DNA of 49,480 nucleotides from Gammaproteobacteria bacterium (GTDB lineage Bacteria > Pseudomonadota > Gammaproteobacteria > SZUA-229): NCBI GenBank assembly GCA_026995045.1, contig JALWPK010000203.1:1-49480 (forward strand), read 5' to 3'. This document shows, piece by piece, positions 35,556-43,185 of the stretch. Numbering within the stretch: position 1 is the first letter of the stretch; every line of letters begins with the position of its first letter. Under the pieces are notes generated by a model. It did no database searches. It saw nothing but the letters and a program-made list of their open reading frames with translations, and was not told where the DNA came from. Both the position numbers and the translations under genes were made by a program.

Positions 35556-37550
35556 TCAACCGCCTATTTTCAGAAAATCAAACAGGCCACGTTTGTCTGC
35601 GTTTTCCTGCAATGCCTGCACCACCTGCTGATAACCGGCCGCTCTGGCGACATGCTCTGCTTTCTCACGCTTGTTGTTGCGCAAATCCACATCCGCTCCG
35701 GCTTCCAGCAACAGCTTGACGCTGTCGACATGGTTGTTCATCGCCGCCAGTATCAGCGCTGTATTGCCCACCTTGTTCTGCGCATCAATACGCGCGCCAT
35801 GCTTCAACAGCAAACCAACCGACGGGGCGCGCCCCTTGCTGGCCGCCACCATCAAGGCGGTATTGCCGTCGCTGTCAGTTAGATTGATATTCTGGCCGCG
35901 TTTGATTAATAACCGCAGTATCTCCGGACTTTTCAGCGCTGCAGCCTTGTGCAATACATTGAAACCTGCGCTGTCCGTATTCACCGACATGCCGCTGTCG
36001 AGCAGCAATGCGAGATTATCCGCGCGACCGGCGTCCACAGCATACCACAGCACACTGCGACCGGATTTGTCCCTGGCGTTTTTGTCAGCCCCGGCGCGCA
36101 GCAGGCTGCGCACAATCGCAACCGGCATCGACATCGCCAGCATCAGGGTATTGCGCCCGTCAGGCAACACAACACTGGCATCGGCGCGCTTTTTCAGCAG
36201 GCGTTGACTTGCCTGCCGGTTGTTGGCCTGCAGGGCGAACAGCAGCGCGGTATTGCCTGCGCGGTCCTTGATGTTGACATCGGCGCCAGCATTCAGCAAC
36301 ACTTCAGCGGCTTCGGCTTTGTTATTTTCCAGCGCCAGCATAAGCGCTGTCTTGCCCTGCGCGGTGCGATGGTTGATATCCGCGCCTTTTTCCAGCAAGC
36401 GGCTGACCAGTTTGTGATACCCCTGCAAGGCTGCGCGCGTCAGTGGCGAATGCCCTTCACGGTCATGCTGATTGACATTCACTCCCTTGCGCAACAATGC
36501 ATTGACCACATCCTGCTGTCCGCGCCAGACAGCAATCATTAACGGCGTCCAGCCTTTGTACTGTTTGTCATTGGCTTCCTGCAGCGCCGCCAGTTTGTGC
36601 TTGACTGACAGGCTGTTTTTGTTGCTTTTCGGCAGGCGCGCGCCGTATTTTTTCAGCAATGATACAACCGCCTTGTGACCGGCATTGTTGGCGCGCACGA
36701 TGGCGGTCTGTTTCTTCTGATTGCGCACATCAATACGCGCCTTGTGCGCCAACAGTTCTTTCACCACCAACTTGTGGCCCCTGCCGGTCGCCAGCATCAA
36801 CGCGGTGTTGCCGTTAATGTCCTTGCTGTTGATGTTGGCCCCGGCTTTAAGCAACAGCCTGACCATCGCCGTCTCGCCTTTTTCCGCCGCCAGCAGTATC
36901 GGTCGATTGCCAAAACGATCACCCTCACGCGCGCTGGCGCCATGCCGCAACAGCAGGCCCACCATGTCCGCCTTGCCGCTTTCGATAGCATCCAGCAGCA
37001 ACGGTCTGCCAGCATCATCTTTATGTTTTGCGTCAGCGCCCTGCTTCAGCAAGGCTTCGACCGTCACCACGTCGCCCGCCCGCACCGCTGACGACAGGGC
37101 GGCCTCTTCGTCGATATGTTCCGGCAACTGCGCCAGCTGTACATCCTGCAATTTCTTCAAACGTTTATCGGCCTTTTTATAACCCTGCTTGGATGCCTGC
37201 TGGAACCAGTATTTGGCCTGTTGCAAGTCGCGCTCCAGACCAATGCCGCGCTCATAATAGACGCCCAGCGAATATTGCGCGCGCTTGTATTTTTTTCTGG
37301 CTGACTGCCGCATCCAGTATGCCGCCTTGGATTCATCCTGTTTCACGCCCTGGCCATTGGCCAACATCACGGCGAGGTGATATTGCGCCTCGCGGTCGCC
37401 CGAGCGCGCCAGCGGATACAGTATTTTGACCGCCTTGCTGAAATCATGACTGCGAATCGCCAGTTTGGCGTCGGAAAGATGCGCCGCCATCACACTCATC
37501 GGCAACAACAGCGTGGCCGCGCAGACCAGCATCCCTAGCAGTTTTCGCAT
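35556..37550 (-). CDS. Exported ankyrin-repeat protein with Sel1-like repeats
   Basis: About 664 residues. A signal peptide (about residues 1-22, ending SVMAA) is followed by Sel1/TPR-like repeats (about 35-120: AQYHLAVMLANGQGV, AQYSLGVYYERGIGL, AKYWFQQASKQGY) and then roughly fifteen ankyrin repeats (pattern GxTALxxAxxxxxxxxxxxLLxxGADxxxx). Both are protein-interaction folds, so a periplasmic scaffold is likely. ATG 37550 overlaps by one base the TGA of the upstream flavoprotein gene, which indicates coupled translation. A longer reading frame to 37628 would lie inside that gene. Confidence 0.9.
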   Translation of the reverse strand: MRKLLGMLVCAATLLLPMSVMAAHLSDAKLAIRSHDFSKAVKILYPLARSGDREAQYHLAVMLANGQGVKQDESKAAYWMRQSARKKYKRAQYSLGVYYERGIGLERDLQQAKYWFQQASKQGYKKADKRLKKLQDVQLAQLPEHIDEEAALSSAVRAGDVVTVEALLKQGADAKHKDDAGRPLLLDAIESGKADMVGLLLRHGASAREGDRFGNRPILLAAEKGETAMVRLLLKAGANINSKDINGNTALMLATGRGHKLVVKELLAHKARIDVRNQKKQTAIVRANNAGHKAVVSLLKKYGARLPKSNKNSLSVKHKLAALQEANDKQYKGWTPLMIAVWRGQQDVVNALLRKGVNVNQHDREGHSPLTRAALQGYHKLVSRLLEKGADINHRTAQGKTALMLALENNKAEAAEVLLNAGADVNIKDRAGNTALLFALQANNRQASQRLLKKRADASVVLPDGRNTLMLAMSMPVAIVRSLLRAGADKNARDKSGRSVLWYAVDAGRADNLALLLDSGMSVNTDSAGFNVLHKAAALKSPEILRLLIKRGQNINLTDSDGNTALMVAASKGRAPSVGLLLKHGARIDAQNKVGNTALILAAMNNHVDSVKLLLEAGADVDLRNNKREKAEHVARAAGYQQVVQALQENADKRGLFDFLKIGG

Positions 37551-38851
37551 CAGGCTGTACCGTATTTGGTTTCGACTTCGATGCCGATGCTTTTCAGGAA
37601 GGGAGTCGGCAGGATACCGCCGGCGCAAACAATCACCGCATCATTCTCGATGCACAACTCACCGCCTTCGGTAGTGATGGTCACGGTCTTTTCCTCGATA
37701 GATTTGACATTGGATTTCATCAACACCTGCAAACGCCCCTGTTGTTCCGCTTGTGCAATTTTTTGACGGTTTTTTTCCTTGGCGCGTGAAAACGCTTCAC
37801 TGCGGTAGGAAATGCTGACCGTTGTTCCCGGCGCCTCCGAAAGACTGATGGCCGCTTCCAGCGCACTGTCACCGCCACCGACGACCAGCACATGCTGGTT
37901 GCTGTATTGCTCGGCGTCAATCAGACGATACACCACCTTGCTTTGTTCCTCACCCGGCACGCCCAGTTTGCGCGGCGTGCCGCGGCGGCCAATGGCGAGC
38001 AATACAGCGCGGGCGTGAAATTCTCCCTGCGTCGTTGTCACCAGAAAGCTGTCGCCCTGCGGGATGACTTTTTCCACCCGCTGTCCGGTTTGAATCTGTA
38101 ACCCGGTTTGATTGATGATGCCCTCCCAGAACTCCATCAATGCTTCCTTGGTGGTTTCCTTGAAGTGCATTTTACCCACGACGGGCAAATCCACTGGCGC
38201 TGTCATCACAATCTTGCCACGCGGATAATGTGATACTGTACCGCCCATTGAGTCCTGTTCCAGGGTGACAAATTTCAGTTTCTTTTCCATCGCCATCAAT
38301 GATGCGGCGATTCCCGCCGGACCGGCGCCAACGATTACCACGTCCAGCGGGTGTTTGCCGATGCCGTCGAGCTTGCTGATTGCCGCCATCGCCTGCCTGC
38401 CCTGGGTGGCGGCGTTTCGAATCAGTCCCATGCCGCCAAGCTCGCCAGCGATAAAAACACCCGGCACATTGGTCTGAAAATCCTCACCAACCTGGGGGAT
38501 ATCGACCCCACGCTTTTCGGTGCCGAATACCAGCTCGATGGCTTGAAACGGGCAGGCTGTCTTGCAGGCGCCATGACCGATGCAATGCGAAGGATCCACC
38601 AGATGCGCCTTGCCATGCAGCACGCCAAGCACGGTTTTTTCCGGGCAGGCGCTGACGCAGGTGCCGCATCCCAGGCATTTGTTGTGATCGATCAGCGGGT
38701 GTAGCGAGGCCGGCTCGGTCATGCCCGACTCGACGGACTCCCTGAGCAAGGCCTGGCTGCGCCGGTGCCGCTGCTGATACAGCCAGAGGTAAATCGACAG
38801 AATCAGTATGGCAGGCGCAGCATACAGCAGGTATGTTGTCTGCATATCCAT
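37550..38851 (-). CDS. Membrane-anchored ferredoxin-FAD oxidoreductase
   Basis: A 433-residue protein with an N-terminal transmembrane helix (about residues 6-24). A two-cluster ferredoxin domain follows: CLGCGTCVSACP (a full CxxCxxCxxxC set) and CIGHGACKTACP, where the second cysteine is replaced by histidine. The C-terminal part is a thioredoxin-reductase-like flavoprotein with FAD motif VIVGAGPAGIAAS (about 171-183) and NAD(P) motif VVGGGDSALEAA. No redox-active CxxC is seen in the flavoprotein part. It could pass electrons from NAD(P)H to a membrane or periplasmic partner. It is coupled to the ankyrin gene and divergent from the cytochrome genes. Confidence 0.9.
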   Translation of the reverse strand: MDMQTTYLLYAAPAILILSIYLWLYQQRHRRSQALLRESVESGMTEPASLHPLIDHNKCLGCGTCVSACPEKTVLGVLHGKAHLVDPSHCIGHGACKTACPFQAIELVFGTEKRGVDIPQVGEDFQTNVPGVFIAGELGGMGLIRNAATQGRQAMAAISKLDGIGKHPLDVVIVGAGPAGIAASLMAMEKKLKFVTLEQDSMGGTVSHYPRGKIVMTAPVDLPVVGKMHFKETTKEALMEFWEGIINQTGLQIQTGQRVEKVIPQGDSFLVTTTQGEFHARAVLLAIGRRGTPRKLGVPGEEQSKVVYRLIDAEQYSNQHVLVVGGGDSALEAAISLSEAPGTTVSISYRSEAFSRAKEKNRQKIAQAEQQGRLQVLMKSNVKSIEEKTVTITTEGGELCIENDAVIVCAGGILPTPFLKSIGIEVETKYGTA

Positions 38852-39260
38852 TGGGGGAAGTGAAATACTCGTTGGCTCAAGTATATGGCATAACGGAAAA
38901 AATGCTGAAAAGTCTCCTTTTTGAGACTGTTAAATCGTCAGTTTTAATTGAGGAAGCGCTGATTGATTCAAGGAGTATGCTGCACCGCGATGCGCTGCTG
39001 TCGTCACCCCTTGATAAGCTATTGAAAATGAAGAAAAAGATAAAATCGCCTATGGTTTGCCCCAGGATTTTTTCTTGCTCTGATAATCCCTTCATTCAGA
39101 TGGTAAACAGCACATCCACCCGGGCATGCGTGAATCATGGCTTCCCTTGATAATTTAACAGCCGAAAAACAGCATCCACTCGCTTTGTGAACTATATTGC
39201 CTGATATCTATCTGATGTCAGGTCGTTATTCCACGACCAGCTTAAGTATAACTTAATTTT
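38852..39260. other. Divergent intergenic region before the cytochrome cluster
   Basis: About 410 bases between the flavoprotein gene (minus) and the membrane-protein gene at 39261 (plus). It should carry promoters for both. A 105-codon plus-strand frame (38833-39150) starts inside the flavoprotein gene, has no ribosome binding site and no recognised domain; I do not call it. No RNA gene or strong hairpin was found. Confidence 0.5.
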
Positions 39261-40088
39261 ATGAATTCACAGACATCGAGCAGCCTTTTCAATAAAATCA
39301 GCCGCTATTTTTTCAGCAAACTGTTTACCTTGCTTGTTACAGGATTGCTGATTTATGGCTGGTCGCGCCGCGATAGCAACTATATCACAGCGGAGAGTGG
39401 AGTCGGCTATCTGTTGGGCATCGTTGGCGGCAGCCTGATGCTGGTGCTGCTGCTGTATCCGCTCAGCAAACGCAACCGGCTGCTCAACCGTCTTGTTCCG
39501 CTGCGCTTCTGGTTTGGTTTTCACATGTTTCTCGGTGTGGTCGGGCCGGTCATGATTCTGTTCCACGCCAACTTTCAGCTCGGCTCGCTCAACAGCAACA
39601 TCGCCCTGTTCAGTATGATTATCGTCGCCAGCAGCGGTTTGTTCGGGCGGTATTTTTATACGCACATCCATCACGGTCTGTACGGCAGACGCATTTCATT
39701 GCAGGAACTCAAGCAAAACCTCGCATCCGAGCATAACAACCTGTTCTCAGATGAAAGCCTGGATGATAATTTTCGCAGCCGGCTCGATGCTATTGAACAA
39801 AAAGTCATGGAACCCTACAGCGGGGTATTTGCGTCTCTCTCACATGCCATGCTGCTGGCGGCGAGCGCGCGCCGCATCAAAAAGCGCCTGACAGAACAAT
39901 TCAGGAATACTGAAGATTACGCCCGAATCAAAAAAGAAGTCGCCCGCTACGTGCTGGCCCTGAGGAAAATCACCGCATTCAAACTCTACGAAAGACTGTT
40001 TTCACTGTGGCACCTGTTCCACCTGCCGCTGTTTTTTATGATGCTTATTACTGCCGTGGTGCACATATTTGCTGTGCATATGTACTGA
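39261..40088 (+). CDS. Polytopic membrane protein, possible b-type cytochrome
   Basis: A 275-residue protein with about four hydrophobic segments: LFTLLVTGLLIYGW, VGYLLGIVGGSLMLVLLLYPL, FWFGFHMFLGVVGPVMIL and FMMLITAVVHIFAVHMY at the end. Histidines occur within or next to them (GFHMF, LFHANF, HIHH, LWHLFHL, VVHIFAVH), as in proteins that bind b haems. A charged middle part (about 150-235) is probably cytoplasmic. No family is certain; ferric-reductase-like or cytochrome b-like are the best guesses. The TGA overlaps a possible ATG of the next cytochrome gene, so they are co-transcribed. Confidence 0.75.
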   Translation: MNSQTSSSLFNKISRYFFSKLFTLLVTGLLIYGWSRRDSNYITAESGVGYLLGIVGGSLMLVLLLYPLSKRNRLLNRLVPLRFWFGFHMFLGVVGPVMILFHANFQLGSLNSNIALFSMIIVASSGLFGRYFYTHIHHGLYGRRISLQELKQNLASEHNNLFSDESLDDNFRSRLDAIEQKVMEPYSGVFASLSHAMLLAASARRIKKRLTEQFRNTEDYARIKKEVARYVLALRKITAFKLYERLFSLWHLFHLPLFFMMLITAVVHIFAVHMY

Positions 40089-40105
40089 TGGAGACCCTGT
40101 TCCGA

Positions 40106-41674
40106 ATGAAGGACTACATGAATCGTCTGTTCCCCATCCTCCTAATCGCGCTGGCGGCCCTGCCGCAAACAGCTGATGCGGATTCGTTCAAAACCCTGCT
40201 GATGCCAGGCAAACTGATATCCGCGCATGAAAAATACGAAGAGGACTGTGATCAGTGTCACGACACCGGCTCAAAGGCGCGACAGGGTCGTTTGTGCATG
40301 AAATGCCACGAACACGAAAACATTCTCGATGACATCAGCAACAAAACCGGCTATCACGGTCGCCTGCCCGCAGACAGCAGCCTCAACTGCAAGCATTGCC
40401 ATACTGAACACAAGGGCAGAAAGCACAACATTATCCTGTTCAACCCGTTGACCTTCAATCACGACCAGACTGACTTCAGGTTGAAAGGCGGCCACATCAA
40501 GGCAAAATGCAACCAGTGTCACAAAAAAGACAAAAAATACGCTGATGCGCCCTCCCGCTGCATCAGCTGCCACAAAAAAGACGATGTTCACAAAGGCAAG
40601 CAAGGCAAAAAATGCCAGAATTGTCATTCCGCCGCCAGCTGGAAAAAATCCGCATTCGACCACGACAAAACCGATTTCAAACTCAGGGGACGGCACAAGA
40701 AAACCGCCTGCTCGGCGTGCCACATCAACAAACAATACAAGGACACCCCCAAGCAGTGTGTCAGCTGTCATAAAATTCAGGATGTTCACCGCAACGCCTA
40801 CGGCGAAAAATGTCATACCTGCCACAAACCATCAAAATGGAGCAAGGCGCGGTTCAATCACGACAAAACCGAATTCAAGCTGAAAGGCAGGCATAAAAAA
40901 GTCAGCTGTCAGCTTTGCCATGCTCCCGGCAAGCCCGCCGGCAAGGCGCCAAAACAGTGCGTCGCCTGCCACAAAGCGGATGATGCGCATAAAAAACAGT
41001 TCGGCGCCAAATGCCAGGACTGTCACAGCGCCGCTGGTTGGCAAAAAACGACCTTTCGTCATGACAAAGCCACAAAATTTCCGCTGGAAGGGAAACATTC
41101 TTCACTTTCCTGCGTGTATTGTCATAGGGGCAAGCTGGGTAAGGAGAAGCTGAAGACCAGTTGCTACAGCTGCCACAAGGCAAAAGATGTTCATGACGGA
41201 AAACAGGGCAAAAAATGTAATAACTGCCATAATAGTGAGAGCTGGCGCAGTGGCGCCGGCTTCGATCATGACCTGTCAGCCTTCCCGCTCATAGGCATGC
41301 ATGCCAGCACCCAGTGCGAGGAATGCCATCAGGATACGCATTACGCCCAGACGGCAACTGCATGCAACTCGTGCCACGCGGATGATGATACACATGAGAC
41401 ACGGCTGGGAACAGATTGTGAAACGTGCCATAACCCGAATGACTGGAATATCTGGCTGTTCGACCACGACAAGCAGACAAACTTCCGCATTGACGGCGCA
41501 CATAAGGAATTAGGGTGTTATGACTGTCACCAGTCACACTCAAATGGAAAACTCCAGGCATCAACTGATTGCATCAGTTGCCACCGAAATGATGACAAAC
41601 ACAATCGGCAATTTGGGCGCAACTGCGAACGTTGCCATACTACAGACAGTTTCAGCGATATAACAATTCAATAG
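40106..41674 (+). CDS. Multiheme c-type cytochrome with 21 CxxCH motifs
   Basis: About 522 residues with a signal peptide (ending near QTADA). I count 21 CxxCH haem-binding motifs, from CDQCH to CERCH, spread over the mature protein, plus many free histidines for bis-His ligation. The motifs fall in a repeated pattern: CxxCH, W, FxHDKTxFxLKGxH, CxxCH. Many lysines make it very basic. The start is uncertain: ATG 40088 overlaps the previous stop, ATG 40106 has GGAG 12 bases before, ATG 40118 has AAGGA 4 bases before. Such proteins transfer electrons in the periplasm or across the outer membrane. A second multiheme gene follows after 9 bases. Confidence 0.92.
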   Translation: MKDYMNRLFPILLIALAALPQTADADSFKTLLMPGKLISAHEKYEEDCDQCHDTGSKARQGRLCMKCHEHENILDDISNKTGYHGRLPADSSLNCKHCHTEHKGRKHNIILFNPLTFNHDQTDFRLKGGHIKAKCNQCHKKDKKYADAPSRCISCHKKDDVHKGKQGKKCQNCHSAASWKKSAFDHDKTDFKLRGRHKKTACSACHINKQYKDTPKQCVSCHKIQDVHRNAYGEKCHTCHKPSKWSKARFNHDKTEFKLKGRHKKVSCQLCHAPGKPAGKAPKQCVACHKADDAHKKQFGAKCQDCHSAAGWQKTTFRHDKATKFPLEGKHSSLSCVYCHRGKLGKEKLKTSCYSCHKAKDVHDGKQGKKCNNCHNSESWRSGAGFDHDLSAFPLIGMHASTQCEECHQDTHYAQTATACNSCHADDDTHETRLGTDCETCHNPNDWNIWLFDHDKQTNFRIDGAHKELGCYDCHQSHSNGKLQASTDCISCHRNDDKHNRQFGRNCERCHTTDSFSDITIQ

Positions 41675-41683
41675 ACGGAAAAC

Positions 41684-43141
41684 ATGATGCCGGCACAACA
41701 GAGTAATATTCACAATATAATCTTTACAATACTGCTGTTAGTAGCGTTCACAGCCAGCTCGGGCGCGCTCGCCGCCAAATCCGGTTTCGAACATTTCACA
41801 ACCGGCTTTCCGCTAATTGGAAAACACGAACGTATCGAATGCGCCGCCTGCCATGCAGGCGGACAATTCAAGGGAACACCGGTTGAATGCGGCCAATGTC
41901 ACAATAATGTGCGCACGATCGGTAAACATCCCAACCACATCAACAGCAGTGATTTTTGTGATGATTGCCATACGGTGGACTCATGGACCAACGCCAGCTT
42001 CGATCATTCCAATGCAACAGGCTCTTGTAATCTTTGCCACAACAATTCTGTAGCCACAGGCCCGTCAGCTACCCATATCCAGGTCGACATGTCCAATTGC
42101 GATGATTGTCACAACACAATCAGCTTCACTCGGGCGCGCATGGATCACAGCCTGGCAACCGGCACATGCTCATCCTGCCATAACGGCGTGACCGCCAGAG
42201 GCAAACACCCCACCCACCCGCAAACCAACAGCGAGTGTGATGTTTGCCATACCACCAATAACTGGCGCGCATCCAGTTTTGATCACAGCGGCATCAACCA
42301 GCCTTGCAGCAGCTGTCACAATGGAACAATCGCAACCGGCAAATCAGCGACGCATATCGCAACAAATGGCGAATGCGATACCTGTCACCTTACAACCAAC
42401 ACATGGCTGGGCGCCAAATTTGACCATGGCAATATTACCCAGGCGTGCAGCAGCTGCCACAATGGAACCATAGCAACAGGTAAAAATGCAGGACATATCC
42501 AGACCAGCAGCGAGTGCGACACCTGCCACCTGTCCACCACCACATGGGCCGGCGCAGGGTTTGACCATAGCTCCATAACCCAGCCTTGCAGCAGTTGCCA
42601 TAACGGTACGATCGCCACTGGCAAAAGCGCCAGCCACATTCAGACCAATGCGGAATGTGACACCTGCCACCTCTCTACCAACACCTGGCGAGGCGCAACC
42701 TTTGATCACAACAACATTACCAGCTCATGCGTCAGCTGCCATGACGGCGGAACCGCGACCGGCAAAAACAGCACCCACTTTATCACTACTCTGGACTGCG
42801 ACCGCTGTCACAGCACAGCCCGGTGGAAACCGACTATTTTGTTCCGTCATGATTCACCCGACTATCCAGGCGATCATCGCTCTGCTGTCAAATGTCAGGA
42901 TTGCCACACCACTAACAATGCAACCATTGCATGGCCTTTCGCTGCATACAAACCTGATTGCGCGGGCTGTCATGCGAAGGACTACAAATCAGGCCCTCAC
43001 AAGAGACAAGAAAGCCCGGTAAAATACTATACTGTCAGTGAGCTGCGTGACTGTTCAGGCTCGTGCCACGTCTATAACAGTAATGGCGCCATCCTGAAAA
43101 GACGTGATAGCAAGCACCGTGCAAGCGGCGGCGGCTTTTAA
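41684..43141 (+). CDS. Repetitive multiheme c-type cytochrome (17 CxxCH plus one CxxxCH)
   Basis: A 485-residue exported protein, signal peptide about residues 1-31. I count 17 CxxCH motifs and one CSGSCH (CxxxCH) near the C-terminus. The central part is a tandem array of a 46-47-residue unit, each with CSSCHNGTxATGK, CDTCH and FDH. It is richer in serine, threonine and asparagine and less basic than the 21-haem protein, which suits an extracellular or outer-membrane location, though no lipobox or sorting signal is visible. The next gene is an outer-membrane barrel protein. An electron conduit to external acceptors or donors is inferred. Confidence 0.92.
   Translation: MMPAQQSNIHNIIFTILLLVAFTASSGALAAKSGFEHFTTGFPLIGKHERIECAACHAGGQFKGTPVECGQCHNNVRTIGKHPNHINSSDFCDDCHTVDSWTNASFDHSNATGSCNLCHNNSVATGPSATHIQVDMSNCDDCHNTISFTRARMDHSLATGTCSSCHNGVTARGKHPTHPQTNSECDVCHTTNNWRASSFDHSGINQPCSSCHNGTIATGKSATHIATNGECDTCHLTTNTWLGAKFDHGNITQACSSCHNGTIATGKNAGHIQTSSECDTCHLSTTTWAGAGFDHSSITQPCSSCHNGTIATGKSASHIQTNAECDTCHLSTNTWRGATFDHNNITSSCVSCHDGGTATGKNSTHFITTLDCDRCHSTARWKPTILFRHDSPDYPGDHRSAVKCQDCHTTNNATIAWPFAAYKPDCAGCHAKDYKSGPHKRQESPVKYYTVSELRDCSGSCHVYNSNGAILKRRDSKHRASGGGF
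42167..42790 (+). repeat. In-frame tandem repeat in the cytochrome gene, unit 138-141 bp
   Basis: Equivalent points of the unit (the TGCxxC of the CSSCH motif) occur at 42167, 42305, 42446, 42587 and 42728: spacings of 138, 141, 141 and 141 bases. The three 141-base units are very similar at the DNA level. Each unit encodes two haem sites. Copy number may vary among strains by recombination. Confidence 0.9.
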
Positions 43142-43185
43142 GTCACATTATTCTGCTAACCAATACAACAAGACGCTGTCAAAAA

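Noticed and set aside
38833-39150. Plus-strand frame of 105 codons upstream of the cytochrome cluster
   Set aside because: It starts inside the flavoprotein gene on the other strand, lacks a ribosome binding site and shows no family signature.
42167-42790. Regular repeats that could suggest a CRISPR array
   Set aside because: The units are 138-141 bases, in frame and encode haem motifs; there are no short repeats with unique spacers and no cas genes.
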